Assembly (NCBI GenBank): GCA_009838195.1
Contig: VXSC01000008.1
Location: 76,288-140,287 of the forward strand
Direction of reading: 5' to 3'
Length of the DNA: 64,000 nucleotides
DNA from: Rhodothermaceae bacterium
GTDB lineage: Bacteria > Bacteroidota > Rhodothermia > Rhodothermales > Bin80
In this document: positions 40,607 to 50,811 of the stretch, piece after piece
Layout of the letters: every line of letters starts with the position of its first letter
How positions within the stretch are numbered: position 1 is the stretch's first letter
Position numbers and translations under genes: made by a program
The notes under the pieces: model-generated
Told to the model about the DNA's origin: nothing
Seen by the model: the letters and a program-made list of their open reading frames with translations, nothing else
The model's database searches: none

Positions 40607-42730
40607 CTAATCCTGATCCTCTTTGGCAGCAACAGCCACGACCTTTTCCTGCACATTTCTCGGCATAGCTTGGTAATGGCTAAACCGTGCACTGTGGATC
40701 CCCCGTCCCTGTGTCATCGAACGAACACGGGTGGAGTATTGATATAACTCGGCTTCGGGGACCTGGACGAGAATTTTTTGCATCGTCCCTTCAGCTTCCA
40801 TGCCCTTGATCGTTGCACGGCGTCCATTCAAATCCCCCATCACATCCCCCGTATATGTATCTGGTACAGTGACCTCCACATCATGGATCGGCTCCAGGAT
40901 GACCGGTTTTGCTTTGCGGAATGATTCCCGGAACACCATCCGTGCCGCCGTTCTGAAGGCATTCTCATTCGAATCTACCGAGTGCATTCCCCCATCAAAG
41001 ATGACAAATCGAACATCTCCAACTGGGTAACCCGCCACAGGACCTCTTTGCATGCCTTCCAAGACACCTTTCTGAATCGCACCAAAAAAGCGCCGCATAT
41101 CAATCACACCCCCAACAATTGCATCAATGAACTCAATCGTTGATCCCCAGGCAGTTTGGGATTGCGCAACATTACGCACGTTGATATCCGGTCGCTTCCG
41201 AAATTCACCATCAAGTGGCTCAATCAGAACAGAAATGTCAGCGAACTGTCCCGCACCTCCCGTCTGTTTCTTATGCCGATAGGAATCGCGTGCCTCGGTT
41301 GTAACGGTTTCGCGATAAGCAACCCGCGGACGAGTGTATTCCACCTCTACATTCACCTTGGACTTGAGCCGATACTGAGCAACCTTAAGATGCATCGCCC
41401 CCTGCCCACCCAAAGTGATCTGACTTAAATGCGGCTCATGCATCACCACCAGAGAGGGGTCCTCTGCAGTGATTTGGTGTAGTCCCTGTGCAAGTTTATC
41501 CTCCTCGCCCTCCGTCTTCGCTTGAATTGCCTCACGGTAACGCGGTTCTGGGAAGGGAATGGGGGTAACAACCACCCTGTTTCCTTTCTTGTGAAGCGTA
41601 TTATTGGTATGGGTATCCCGCAGCTTGACCAACGCTCCGATGTCTCCCATATTCATACGCGAGACCGTTTCACGATCGCGCCCACATAATACATAGAGCT
41701 GCCCCAGGCGCTCAGATGTCCCAGATTGAGCATTCTCAAGATCCATTCCCGACTCGATTGCACCGTTGCATACACGAAAGAATGAATAATCTCCGACATG
41801 ATGCTCTGCCATTGTGCGATAGACAAAAACGATCGGATTCCCCTCCATGCTCGGTTCAGCCACCTTACCCTCCGTCAACGGAAGAGAAGCGGCCTCCAAC
41901 GGGGATGGCACTACATTACCGATAAAACTCATCAGGCGGGCAGAGCCCACATTCTCGGTCGCTGCTGTGCAAAAAATTGGATACAGCGATCTCTGCAGCA
42001 TTGCATCACGCAGTCCGGCACGCATTTCATCCTCGGTCAATCGCTCTGACTCCAAATATTTCTCCATCAATTCCTCGTCGCTGACCGCGATGTCCTCTAC
42101 CAATGCATTGTGTAACTCTTCTGCACGTTCGCGAAACTCATCTGGAATTTCACTAAATGTAGGCGGCCCTTGAGAGCTTGAGTCGAAGGTAATTTTCTTC
42201 ATGATCAGCACATCAATCAATTCATTCGGGGCCCCGCCCGGGAATTGAATGACCGTAATCCCAGAACCAAAACGATCTCGCATCTGCGTAATGAGTGAGT
42301 CGACATCCGCTTGGGGGCGATCAATCTGATTAATGACAAACATTGCTGGCTTTTCATTCTCCGTCGCCGCAGCCCAGGCTAGTTCTGTACCCACCTCAAC
42401 CCCTTCCTGGGCATTCATCACAAAAATGGAGGTGTCTGCGACTCGAACAGCTGCAACGACCTCACCAACAAAATCCGGGTATCCTGGAGTATCAATGATA
42501 TTGATCTTGTGCTCTTTCCACTCCGCGTGCAAAAGAGACGAGAAGATGGACATCTGCCTCTCCTTTTCACTCGGCTGATAATCACTGACCGTAGATCCTT
42601 CGGTGACCGTACCTAAACGGCGTGTCTTTTTGCTGACATACAGCATAGACTCAGCCAAGGAGGTTTTTCCACTACCTTGATGGCCGACCAACACAACATT
42701 TCGGATATGCTCAGGATTATATACTTTCAT
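40607..42730 (-). CDS. Elongation factor G-like translational GTPase
   Basis: A 707-residue EF-G-type GTPase. G1 is GHQGSGKT (residues 16-23), G3 DTPGY, G4 NQID instead of the usual NKxD. Domains II-V follow, ending with the EF-G C-terminal fold (DVEVTVPDTYTGDVMGDLNGRR, a clear EF-G domain V motif). The Lys-to-Gln change in G4 is found in a separate EF-G-like subgroup of Bacteroidota. It is not next to rpsL-rpsG-tuf, so it is probably an EF-G paralogue rather than the main fusA. Confidence 0.88.
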   Translation of the reverse strand: MKVYNPEHIRNVVLVGHQGSGKTSLAESMLYVSKKTRRLGTVTEGSTVSDYQPSEKERQMSIFSSLLHAEWKEHKINIIDTPGYPDFVGEVVAAVRVADTSIFVMNAQEGVEVGTELAWAAATENEKPAMFVINQIDRPQADVDSLITQMRDRFGSGITVIQFPGGAPNELIDVLIMKKITFDSSSQGPPTFSEIPDEFRERAEELHNALVEDIAVSDEELMEKYLESERLTEDEMRAGLRDAMLQRSLYPIFCTAATENVGSARLMSFIGNVVPSPLEAASLPLTEGKVAEPSMEGNPIVFVYRTMAEHHVGDYSFFRVCNGAIESGMDLENAQSGTSERLGQLYVLCGRDRETVSRMNMGDIGALVKLRDTHTNNTLHKKGNRVVVTPIPFPEPRYREAIQAKTEGEEDKLAQGLHQITAEDPSLVVMHEPHLSQITLGGQGAMHLKVAQYRLKSKVNVEVEYTRPRVAYRETVTTEARDSYRHKKQTGGAGQFADISVLIEPLDGEFRKRPDINVRNVAQSQTAWGSTIEFIDAIVGGVIDMRRFFGAIQKGVLEGMQRGPVAGYPVGDVRFVIFDGGMHSVDSNENAFRTAARMVFRESFRKAKPVILEPIHDVEVTVPDTYTGDVMGDLNGRRATIKGMEAEGTMQKILVQVPEAELYQYSTRVRSMTQGRGIHSARFSHYQAMPRNVQEKVVAVAAKEDQD

Positions 42731-42878
42731 TAGCTCTTATCTTAGATGTCTCTCGAGATACTCGCCGCAAAATATACAGCCTGGGAAAGAATTTACCTGC
42801 TTTTCTACCTTAATTGTACTAATGGAGAACACCCTCGGATAAAACCGTTTAAGTCGCTATGCTGTAGCACCAAAAACA

Positions 42879-43754
42879 ATGTCTTGGTTCAAAAGAACGA
42901 AAAAGGGAATTCTGACTAGTCGTAGTGGTCAGCACGAGATGCCTGCTGGACAATGGCAAAAGTGCCCAGGATGTGCAGCTGTTAACCCTGTCCGGGCACT
43001 GAATGGTAATCTGAACATCTGCCCCAAGTGTGACTACCATGGTCGCCTAGGTTCAAGCGAATACTTTGCGCTGCTGCTTGACGATGGCTCCTGCCAACTC
43101 CAGGATCAGGAAATTATCTCAACAGATCCCCTTGAGTTTACAGATCGAAAACACTATTCCGATCGGCTTGAGAGCACGCGAAAAAAAAGCGGATTGCCTG
43201 ACGCAGTACAGGCCGCTATCGGACAAATGGATCGGCATACCGTATCTATCGCTGCCATGGATTTTAAATTCATTGGGGGATCGATGGGCTCCGTTGTCGG
43301 TGAAGTCATTGCCCGTTCTATACGTAGAGGGGTTGAACAGAATATTCCCGTCATTGTCATAGCACAAAGTGGCGGAGCCCGGATGATGGAAGGTGCGCTC
43401 AGTCTAATGCAGATGGCCAAAACCAGTGCACACCTTGCCCGGTTACACGAAAAGGGGATCCCATATATCTCCGTATTAACGAATCCAACGACTGGCGGTG
43501 TGACCGCGTCCTTTGCGATGCTTGGTGATATCAATATCGCCGAACCTGGTGCACTCATCGGTTTCGCGGGCCCCCGTGTTATCCGCGAAACGATTGGGCA
43601 AGATCTCCCAAAAGGATTTCAAAGTTCCGAGTTTCTCAAAGACCATGGTTTTGTCGATATGGTCGTGGATCGACGAAAACTTCGTACAACATTGATCCAC
43701 CTTCTCAACCTTTTCCAAGAAGAATCATCTACCAGTAAGACAGATGGTGATTGA
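42879..43754 (+). CDS. accD: Acetyl-CoA carboxylase carboxyltransferase beta subunit
   Basis: Together with AccA transfers CO2 from biotin to acetyl-CoA in fatty acid synthesis. The 291-residue protein has a zinc ribbon (CPGC ... CPKC, residues about 30-52) and the carboxyltransferase core VIVIAQSGGARMMEGALSLMQMAKTSAHL and LTNPTTGGVTASFAMLGDINIAEPGALIGFAGPRVI. Normal length. Its end overlaps nagB by 11 nt. Confidence 0.95.
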   Translation: MSWFKRTKKGILTSRSGQHEMPAGQWQKCPGCAAVNPVRALNGNLNICPKCDYHGRLGSSEYFALLLDDGSCQLQDQEIISTDPLEFTDRKHYSDRLESTRKKSGLPDAVQAAIGQMDRHTVSIAAMDFKFIGGSMGSVVGEVIARSIRRGVEQNIPVIVIAQSGGARMMEGALSLMQMAKTSAHLARLHEKGIPYISVLTNPTTGGVTASFAMLGDINIAEPGALIGFAGPRVIRETIGQDLPKGFQSSEFLKDHGFVDMVVDRRKLRTTLIHLLNLFQEESSTSKTDGD

Positions 43755-44460
43755 ATGCTTCCAAGATTACGAGTCCGTAAGCTCACGTGCTGCGGAACTC
43801 GTATGTGAAGTTATCTCCGAAAATCCCAGCGGTGTATTTGGATTTGCGACGGGGAGTACGCCTGAAAGACTCTACGAGTTACTCGTCACCCGTTATCAGC
43901 GTGGCGAGATCTCGTTTGACCGACTCACTACGGTGAATCTGGATGAATATATCGGGCTTGCCATCAACCATGAGCAATCCTACGCGACTTTCATGCAACA
44001 TCACCTTTTTGGGCATGTCAATGTGCGGCCAGATTCCATTCACTTCCCGGCAACAGTCCCAGACCCGTCAGCGTTTGAGCGACTCATTCAGAACAAAGGG
44101 GGGATTGATCTTCAGATTTTGGGGCTCGGAAGCAATGGCCATATTGGCTTCAATGAACCTGGCTCGCCATTTGATTCCCGTACCCGGGTTGTATCACTTG
44201 CCCCATCGACGATCCAGGACAATGCCCGATTTTTCGATTCCATAGAAGATGTACCCCACCAAGCAGTAACGATGGGGATACAAACAATAATGGAGGCCCG
44301 CAAGATCGTGCTGCTCGCATGTGGCCCCGCAAAAGCCGATGCGGTAGCACGGTGCCTGCAAGGCGCCCAGACAGAAGACGTGCCAGGTAGTTGCCTACAG
44401 GCTCATTCTGATGTCACTGTATTGCTGGATGAAGCTGCATTTTCGGGGCTTAACAAGTAA
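43744..44460 (+). CDS. nagB: Glucosamine-6-phosphate deaminase
   Basis: Converts glucosamine-6-phosphate to fructose-6-phosphate and ammonia. The 238-residue protein has FATGSTPERLY, the active-site NLDEYIGL segment and GLGSNGHIGFNEPGSPFDSRTR, typical of the NagB/short form. It overlaps accD by 11 nt and precedes aroF by 22 nt, an operon mixing lipid, amino-sugar and aromatic biosynthesis. A 6-phosphogluconolactonase is excluded by the NagB motifs. Confidence 0.93.
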   Translation: MVIECFQDYESVSSRAAELVCEVISENPSGVFGFATGSTPERLYELLVTRYQRGEISFDRLTTVNLDEYIGLAINHEQSYATFMQHHLFGHVNVRPDSIHFPATVPDPSAFERLIQNKGGIDLQILGLGSNGHIGFNEPGSPFDSRTRVVSLAPSTIQDNARFFDSIEDVPHQAVTMGIQTIMEARKIVLLACGPAKADAVARCLQGAQTEDVPGSCLQAHSDVTVLLDEAAFSGLNK

Positions 44461-44482
44461 CAACCTAGAATCTACTTTAACC

Positions 44483-45604
44483 GTGATACTCATATTAAAA
44501 CCCAATACGGACCAGGATTCGCCACGGTATGGACTCCTGACGCGTTATCTGGACTCGCTCGTGAACATTACCTATCAAGTCCGGCATATTCAGGGTACTG
44601 GTCAGCGACTGACTGAGATCTACCTACTGGGGGATACCAAATCCCTCTCAATGGAATTCATGCGAAGCCTGCCCTGCGTGCAGCGTGTAGTCCGTGTACA
44701 GGAAGCCTACCGAGTGCTCGGAAGACATGGCCAGGAAGACTTCCCTCATCAGTTTGAATACAACGGAATCACATTCAATCAAACGAATCTCCATGTATTT
44801 GCTGGACTGTGCGCAGTGGATACTCCGGAGCATGTAGAACTCATGATGAAGGCGCTCAAGGAAAACGGGCAAGCCTGCACTCGAATGGGAGCCTACAAAC
44901 CACGTACTAATCCCTATTCTTTCCAGGGACACGGAAAAAACTGTCTCCCCTATGTCTTTCAACTCGCGGGCAAATACGACATCCGAATCATTTGCATGGA
45001 AGTCACGCACGAATCGCATATCCTAGAGATTCATGAGGCTCTCGAGGCCACAGGGCATCCCACCGGCGTCATGCTGCAGATCGGTACGCGTAATACACAG
45101 AATTTTGAACTACTCAAGTGTGCTGGCCGTCAGGATAACTACCCCGTCCTGATCAAGAGAGGATTTGGAATCACATTAAATGAATCACTGAATGCGGCGG
45201 AATACCTGGCCAGTGAAGGGAATCGACGCGTGATCTTTGCACTGCGTGGAATGAAAACGAACCTGGGTGATCCACATCGAAATTTCGTTGACTTCTCGCA
45301 TGTACCGGTCGTCCATCGACTCACTCGAATGCCTGTATGCATTGATCCATCCCACTCTGTCGGCAACAGGCAACGAAGCCCGGATGGATTATTGGATGTG
45401 ATGCATGCTACAGCACAGGGCATTATCGCCGGAGCAAATATGGTACTTGTTGATTTCCATCCAAAACCTGCCAAGGCATTGGTGGATGGCCCCCAGGCAC
45501 TGCGTCCAGATGAACTTCCGCTCTTTCTGGAAGATGTTCAGATTGCACGTGATGCCTATCTCAAACGTGTTGCGCTGGTTCAATCCAGACAAGAGGCCGC
45601 GTAA
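44483..45604 (+). CDS. aroF: 3-deoxy-7-phosphoheptulonate synthase (AroF-type)
   Basis: First enzyme of the shikimate pathway. The 373-residue product has a short N-terminal ferredoxin-like regulatory part (residues 1-75) and a TIM barrel with KENGQACTRMGAYKPRTNPYSFQG, LLKCAGRQDNYPVLIKRGFG and the C-terminal CIDPSHSVGNRQ metal-site motif, features of class I-beta DAHP synthases. The GTG at 44483 gives the natural start; the frame stays open 24 codons upstream. It overlaps the convergent pepF by 25 nt. Confidence 0.93.
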   Translation: MILILKPNTDQDSPRYGLLTRYLDSLVNITYQVRHIQGTGQRLTEIYLLGDTKSLSMEFMRSLPCVQRVVRVQEAYRVLGRHGQEDFPHQFEYNGITFNQTNLHVFAGLCAVDTPEHVELMMKALKENGQACTRMGAYKPRTNPYSFQGHGKNCLPYVFQLAGKYDIRIICMEVTHESHILEIHEALEATGHPTGVMLQIGTRNTQNFELLKCAGRQDNYPVLIKRGFGITLNESLNAAEYLASEGNRRVIFALRGMKTNLGDPHRNFVDFSHVPVVHRLTRMPVCIDPSHSVGNRQRSPDGLLDVMHATAQGIIAGANMVLVDFHPKPAKALVDGPQALRPDELPLFLEDVQIARDAYLKRVALVQSRQEAA

Positions 45605-47367
45605 CAGGCTTCGGCCCGCTCGATCAGTGCTTCGACCTCACTGAGTCCTTTGTGCCAGAATTCTGGATCTTGCAAGTCAACCCCCAAGCGGCCAACAAGG
45701 ATATGTGGCCAATCGGATCCACCTGCCCTCATTAACTCAATGTATTGATCTGGAAATTCGTCAGGAGATTCGAGGTAGCGTTTATACAGGGCCAATACTA
45801 ACAGCTCCCCGAATGCATATGCGTAGACATAGCCTGGTGTATGCAAAAAATGCGGGATATAACTCCACCAGCTACGATACTGCTCAGTGAGTACCACGCT
45901 ATTGCCAAACATAGCTGATTGAGTAGACATCCAGTACTCTGCAAATTTATCCGACGATAATTCTCCCTCCTCACGCCTTGCGGTGTGGATCGCGTGCTCA
46001 AATCGATTCATGGCAACTTGGCGGAAGACGGTTGCCATGGTATCATCAATCTTGCTCACCAGAAGCGTCAGCACATTACGTGGATTAGGCTCTTCCGCCA
46101 ACAAGCGCTGGAACGTAAGCATCTCCCCGAACACAGAGGCCGTCTCCGCCGTAGTTAACGGGGTAGAAGCCTGCAAGTAACCCTGTTCTCTTGAAAGGAA
46201 CTGATGCACCCCATGCCCAAGCTCATGTGCTAGGGTTTGCACATCTCGTGCACGCCCGGTATAATTTAACAGCACGTAGGGATGTACACTGGGGACTGAG
46301 CCATGGCTGAATGCCCCACCCTGCTTGCCCACCTGTACGGGTGCATCGATCCACTTTTCTTCAAAAAACCGCTCGGCAACATCCGCCAGAAGTGTATGAA
46401 ATCCCCGGTAACTCTCCAGGGTAATATGTCTGGCATTACTCCATGAATAGTGGGTGTCGCTCTCTCCGACAGGTGCATACCGGTCATAATCATAAAGTGG
46501 GTTGAGCCCCAGAATTTTAGCCTTAAGTTCATAAAAGCGAGCCACCAGGTCATAACGGCTCACTACCGCCTGCACCAGAGCTTCTGCTGTTTCATCGGCA
46601 ATCTCATTGCCCAGGTTACGGGACTTGAGCCAGTGTGGCAACCCTCGCATACGGTCATTTGCAGCCTTGTCAGCCAGCAGTGTATTGAAGATGTACGTGA
46701 GCGTATGCTCATTCGAGGCGAGCCCTTTTGAAAAGCTGTCCGCAGCCTCTTTGCGTAGTCCCCGGTCGTGGGCATGAAGCTTTGTGAGCAAATGCTCCTG
46801 AGGAAGAACTTCTCCTCGAAGTGTAAAGCGCATTCTACTGGTTGTCTCAGTGAAGTAGCGCATCCAGGCAGATCTTCCGGTCACCTGCGTCTCTGCCAGA
46901 ATCTTCTCCTCTGCCTCTGAGAGGGTGTAGTCCTTAAGAAGTCGTTCACATTCTAGAAAATGACGATATCCGGCAAGTTCGTCACCCTCCATCAATACCC
47001 GAGCCTGATCATCATCCACTCTCATCCACTCCAACCCAAAGAATAGCAGGTTCTTACTAATTTGCGTGGACAACTCACGAACATGCTGCAGAAGTGCGCC
47101 ACGTACCGGATCATCCGTAGCCGTAACCCACGAGAGGTAGGCATAAGTCATTGCGCGACCAACCCGCTCTTGAATCAGCTCGTACTCCGTGATCGCCTCC
47201 TTCATCTGAATTACCTCCAGACTTGCTACCCTGCCCCTCCATGACTTGTTAAACCTTTCCGCGTCACTGGTTACATCAATCAGGTCTTTTCGTAAATCGG
47301 ACTCACTCAGATAAAGATGAGTCAGATCCCAATGTACATTTTCAGCACCGGTCGTTTGAGAGTCCAT
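45580..47367 (-). CDS. pepF: Oligoendopeptidase F
   Basis: A zinc metallopeptidase of the M3 family, 595 residues, which cleaves short peptides in the cytoplasm. The zinc motif is LAHELGHGVHQFLS (about residue 380) with the downstream Glu in SVFGEML. The N-terminal PepF domain (HWDLTHLYLSESDLRKDL) and the C-terminal Tyr/His-rich region are also present. Full length. Convergent overlap with aroF; the divergent ytxJ starts 85 nt upstream. Confidence 0.93.
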   Translation of the reverse strand: MDSQTTGAENVHWDLTHLYLSESDLRKDLIDVTSDAERFNKSWRGRVASLEVIQMKEAITEYELIQERVGRAMTYAYLSWVTATDDPVRGALLQHVRELSTQISKNLLFFGLEWMRVDDDQARVLMEGDELAGYRHFLECERLLKDYTLSEAEEKILAETQVTGRSAWMRYFTETTSRMRFTLRGEVLPQEHLLTKLHAHDRGLRKEAADSFSKGLASNEHTLTYIFNTLLADKAANDRMRGLPHWLKSRNLGNEIADETAEALVQAVVSRYDLVARFYELKAKILGLNPLYDYDRYAPVGESDTHYSWSNARHITLESYRGFHTLLADVAERFFEEKWIDAPVQVGKQGGAFSHGSVPSVHPYVLLNYTGRARDVQTLAHELGHGVHQFLSREQGYLQASTPLTTAETASVFGEMLTFQRLLAEEPNPRNVLTLLVSKIDDTMATVFRQVAMNRFEHAIHTARREEGELSSDKFAEYWMSTQSAMFGNSVVLTEQYRSWWSYIPHFLHTPGYVYAYAFGELLVLALYKRYLESPDEFPDQYIELMRAGGSDWPHILVGRLGVDLQDPEFWHKGLSEVEALIERAEACYAASCLD

Positions 47368-47452
47368 TACACTGTGGAAATTAGCACTCGCGTAGAACCT
47401 TGATTGCTATAAATTGTTGTAATCTGATACCGTAACACAATCCAATACCTTG

Positions 47453-47773
47453 ATGTCCTATCAGTCAATTGACTCCATTAATGATTTCGATGCGATCCTA
47501 AAACAGTCCGATTCGGAAACAGTCGCAGTCTTCAAGCATAGCTCCACTTGCGATCTCTCTGCTACGGCCAAGGATGAAATGGCAAACGTCAAGCTCCCCG
47601 TCTTTGAGCTTGTTGTTCAGACGGCACGCCCTCTGTCCAATCATATTGAGGCTCATTTTGGGATTCGACACGAATCGCCTCAAGTGATTTTAATCTCCCG
47701 AGGCGAGTCCATCTATAACGCGTCTCATCGGGCTGTGACTGCGGACAGTATCCACGCAGCTGCTGCACAGTAG
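47453..47773 (+). CDS. ytxJ: Bacilliredoxin-like protein YtxJ (BrxC family)
   Basis: A thioredoxin-fold protein of about 106 residues that in the family removes bacillithiol from proteins. The segment VAVFKHSSTCDLSATAKDEM holds the single active-site Cys (Bacillus YtxJ has TCPIS; here TCDLS), followed by HFGIRHESPQVILISRG with the conserved cis-Pro. It fits bacillithiol use by this lineage. The ATG at 47453 is one codon after a TTG. Confidence 0.87.
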   Translation: MSYQSIDSINDFDAILKQSDSETVAVFKHSSTCDLSATAKDEMANVKLPVFELVVQTARPLSNHIEAHFGIRHESPQVILISRGESIYNASHRAVTADSIHAAAAQ

Positions 47774-48040
47774 TGGTCCAGGAGTCAGATGAGCCATTCT
47801 AAGCAATCTTGAGGTTCCCCGTCCGCTGGTTAGGGATAATGCTATATCGCTGGCCAGATTTATAGTCGCTTTACCCGGATTTAGGCTGAGAAATTCCGCA
47901 AATTTGTTCGTTATTTGAACAAATTCCTCGTGATCTTCTGGCGACTCTCTCATTCGAGTGATATTTCGCCAGACCCCGAAATATTCCGTATTGAATTTTA
48001 GCCATTTGGAGTCAGGATCATCCTCATTTTCTGGCTTCAT
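47690..48040 (-). CDS. Possible small hypothetical protein
   Basis: A 116-residue frame between ytxJ and metH. Its first about 70 residues (rich in Glu, Asp, Asn) lie outside any other gene; the last 28 codons are antisense to ytxJ. There is no recognisable domain and no strong start signal. It may be real or chance; the rest of this 313-bp gap (47774-48086) holds nothing else I can name. Confidence 0.3.
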   Translation of the reverse strand: MKPENEDDPDSKWLKFNTEYFGVWRNITRMRESPEDHEEFVQITNKFAEFLSLNPGKATINLASDIALSLTSGRGTSRLLRMAHLTPGPLLCSSCVDTVRSHSPMRRVIDGLASGD

Positions 48041-48086
48041 CGCCTCAATGGGGCATTCAGGTTCACAGACTACACCATCGATGCAT

Positions 48087-50717
48087 TCACCCTGCTACTG
48101 CTTCGACTTCTGCTGGATCATAGTTCAAAATCGGCCCTAACCAGCGCTCCACCTCACGCACCTGCATCCCTTTGCGGCGAGCATAGTCCTCAACCTGATC
48201 CCGATCAATCCGGCCAACGGCGAAATAAGTGCTTTCTGGATGCGCAATGTACAATCCAGAAACAGAGGCAGCGGGGATCATTGCACAGCTAGTGGTCAAT
48301 TCCATCCCAATGCGATTCGCGTCAAGCAAGCGAAAAATCGTCTCCTTCTCCGTATGGTCGGGCTGGCAGGGATAACCCGGCGCCGGTCGAATACCAGAGT
48401 AAGCCTCTTTGATTAAGGCTTCATTGTCATAGTTTTCATCCGCCGCATATCCCCAAAGCTCCTTCCGGACACGCTCATGCATATACTCCGCCAGAGCTTC
48501 TGCAAATCGATCAGCAAGGGACTTGATCATGATCGCTGAATAGTCATCGGAATCGGCCTCAAACATTTTGGCAATCTGCTCCGCCTCGGTTCCGGAAGTG
48601 ACCGCGAAGGCCCCAACATGATCACCCACCTCTGCAATGAAGTCAGACAGAGCAAAATTGGCTCGGCCATTGTCTTTTATCATTTGCTGACGAAGTGTAA
48701 AGAACGTTTCGCCAGTATTGAGCTTGATATCGTCACCGTCCCGGGAAGCCTCCCAAAAACCAACAACAGCTTTCGGCTTGAACCAACCCTGATCCATGAT
48801 TTGTTGCAGCATCACCTGGGTATCGCGCCAAAGGTCACGCGCCGCTTTACCTTTCGTCTCGTGTTCCAGGATTTTTGGATATCGTCCAGCTAGGTTCCAG
48901 GTTACGAAATATGGGGTCCAGTCAATGTAGCGAGCGAGCTGTGACAGATCAAAGTCCTCAAAAACTTTGGTGCCTTTATAACTCGGGACTTGAGGAGCCG
49001 GAGTCTGCAGCTTGTGCGCGTGGCTACGTGCTACTTGAATCGAATAGCGTGGCTTTGGTGGACCACCCACTCGGCGGTCACGCATTCGCTGATACTTGGC
49101 CTTTATGGTCTCAACAAAAAGTGGGCGCTCATCATCGGAGAACAATGAGGAGACAGTCCCAATCGCACGGCTTGCATCGGTAACGTGAATAGATGGGCCA
49201 TTGCTGCGGGCCGGGTCGATTTTCACGGCTGTATGCACTGGAGAGGTAGTTGCCCCTCCGATCAACAGAGGCTGTTTCATGCCAAGACGCTGCATTTCGC
49301 CTGCTACATAGACCATTTCGTCCAGACTTGGTGTGATGAGTCCAGAGAGACCAATAATATCAACCTGTTCTTCTTTGGCTTTGTTGAGAATATTCTCACA
49401 CGGCACCATAACGCCCATATCAACAACCTCATAGCCGTTGCACGCAAGCACTACACCGACAATATTCTTCCCGATATCGTGTACATCACCTTTGACGGTG
49501 GCCATCAGGATTTTGCCATTCGAAGCGTCAACGACTCCTAGCTTTTCTTTATCGGCCTGCATGAACGGGTCGAGATAAGCTACAGCCGCTTTCATGACAC
49601 GGGCAGACTTCACAACTTGCGGCAAGAACATTCTACCGGACCCAAACAGGTCACCCACCACGTTCATGCCATCCATGAGCGGGCCTTCAATAACATGCAA
49701 CGGGCGGTCCGCCTCAGCTCTGGCCTCCTCCGTATCCTCGACAATAAATTCGGTGATTCCATTTACAAGTGCATATTCAAGCCGCTTCTCCACAGGGAGT
49801 TTGCGCCAAGACATATCTTTTTGTACCGACTTTCCTTTTTGACCACGGAACTGCTCGGCGTAATCAACGAGCGCCTCTGTCGCGCCCTCATTACGGTTGA
49901 GGATCACATCTTCGACCAGTTCTCGCAGTGTCGGTTCAATCTCGTCATAGATATCCAGTTGACCAGCATTCACAATTCCCATGTTCATCCCGGCAGGGAT
50001 CGCGTGATACAAAAAGACGGAATGCATCGCCCGACGCACTGGCTCATTGCCACGGAAACTGAAGGATACATTCGAGAGCCCACCCGAGATATGACAGCCA
50101 AGGCATGTCCTACGGATGACCCGTGCTGCCTCAATAAAATCAACTGCATAATTATTGTGTTCTGGAATTCCCGTGGCAACGGCAAAAATGTTTGGGTCAA
50201 AAATTATGTCTTCGGCGGGGAAACCAACTTCTTCGGTAAGAATCTTGAATGCCCGCTGACAAATCTCAATCTTGCGTGATGCAGTGTCCGCCTGACCCAC
50301 CTCATCAAACGCCATCACGATGACTGCTGCGCCGTAAGACAGACATGCATGTGCTCGCTCTCGAAACTGATCCTCTCCTTCCTTCAGTGAGATTGAATTG
50401 ACCACGGCCTTGCCTTGGACACATTTGAGACCTGCCTCGATCACTTCCCACTTTGAGCTGTCAATCATGATTGGCACCCGGGCAATGTCGGGCTCGGCGG
50501 CAATCAGGTTGAGGAAGGTTTGCATGGCTTTGACACCATCAAGCATCCCCTCATCCATATTTACATCAATGATCTGTGCACCGCTTTCGACCTGCTGTCG
50601 TGCAACTTCTACGGCGGTCGCATAATCGCCACTCACGATCAGTCTCCGGAACTTGGCGGAACCGGTCACATTGGTCCGCTCACCAATGTTTACAAATGTC
50701 TGGGCAGCTGTACTCAT
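48087..50717 (-). CDS. metH: Cobalamin-dependent methionine synthase, pterin/B12/activation part
   Basis: An 876-residue protein covering the last three modules of MetH. The methyl-THF-binding barrel is residues about 1-290 ([13 protein letters not shown] at the start). The B12 cap and cobalamin domain are about 300-530, with the DVHDIGKN base-off motif near residue 410 and [11 protein letters not shown]. The SAM-dependent reactivation domain is about 590-876 ([31 protein letters not shown]). The homocysteine domain is missing and is encoded by the next gene upstream. Third gene of the met operon. Confidence 0.94.
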   Translation of the reverse strand: MSTAAQTFVNIGERTNVTGSAKFRRLIVSGDYATAVEVARQQVESGAQIIDVNMDEGMLDGVKAMQTFLNLIAAEPDIARVPIMIDSSKWEVIEAGLKCVQGKAVVNSISLKEGEDQFRERAHACLSYGAAVIVMAFDEVGQADTASRKIEICQRAFKILTEEVGFPAEDIIFDPNIFAVATGIPEHNNYAVDFIEAARVIRRTCLGCHISGGLSNVSFSFRGNEPVRRAMHSVFLYHAIPAGMNMGIVNAGQLDIYDEIEPTLRELVEDVILNRNEGATEALVDYAEQFRGQKGKSVQKDMSWRKLPVEKRLEYALVNGITEFIVEDTEEARAEADRPLHVIEGPLMDGMNVVGDLFGSGRMFLPQVVKSARVMKAAVAYLDPFMQADKEKLGVVDASNGKILMATVKGDVHDIGKNIVGVVLACNGYEVVDMGVMVPCENILNKAKEEQVDIIGLSGLITPSLDEMVYVAGEMQRLGMKQPLLIGGATTSPVHTAVKIDPARSNGPSIHVTDASRAIGTVSSLFSDDERPLFVETIKAKYQRMRDRRVGGPPKPRYSIQVARSHAHKLQTPAPQVPSYKGTKVFEDFDLSQLARYIDWTPYFVTWNLAGRYPKILEHETKGKAARDLWRDTQVMLQQIMDQGWFKPKAVVGFWEASRDGDDIKLNTGETFFTLRQQMIKDNGRANFALSDFIAEVGDHVGAFAVTSGTEAEQIAKMFEADSDDYSAIMIKSLADRFAEALAEYMHERVRKELWGYAADENYDNEALIKEAYSGIRPAPGYPCQPDHTEKETIFRLLDANRIGMELTTSCAMIPAASVSGLYIAHPESTYFAVGRIDRDQVEDYARRKGMQVREVERWLGPILNYDPAEVEAVAG

Positions 50718-50811
50718 TCCCTATCCGGGCCTTTGTTTGGCCAGAAGCCCTTGAGGTTATGATTATCAGGATTGGTCACCCTATTGGCCATAGATCCCCT
50801 TCTCCCTCAGT

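Noticed and set aside
49617-50279. 220-codon plus-strand frame opposite metH
   Set aside because: Antisense to conserved MetH motifs; no recognisable protein.
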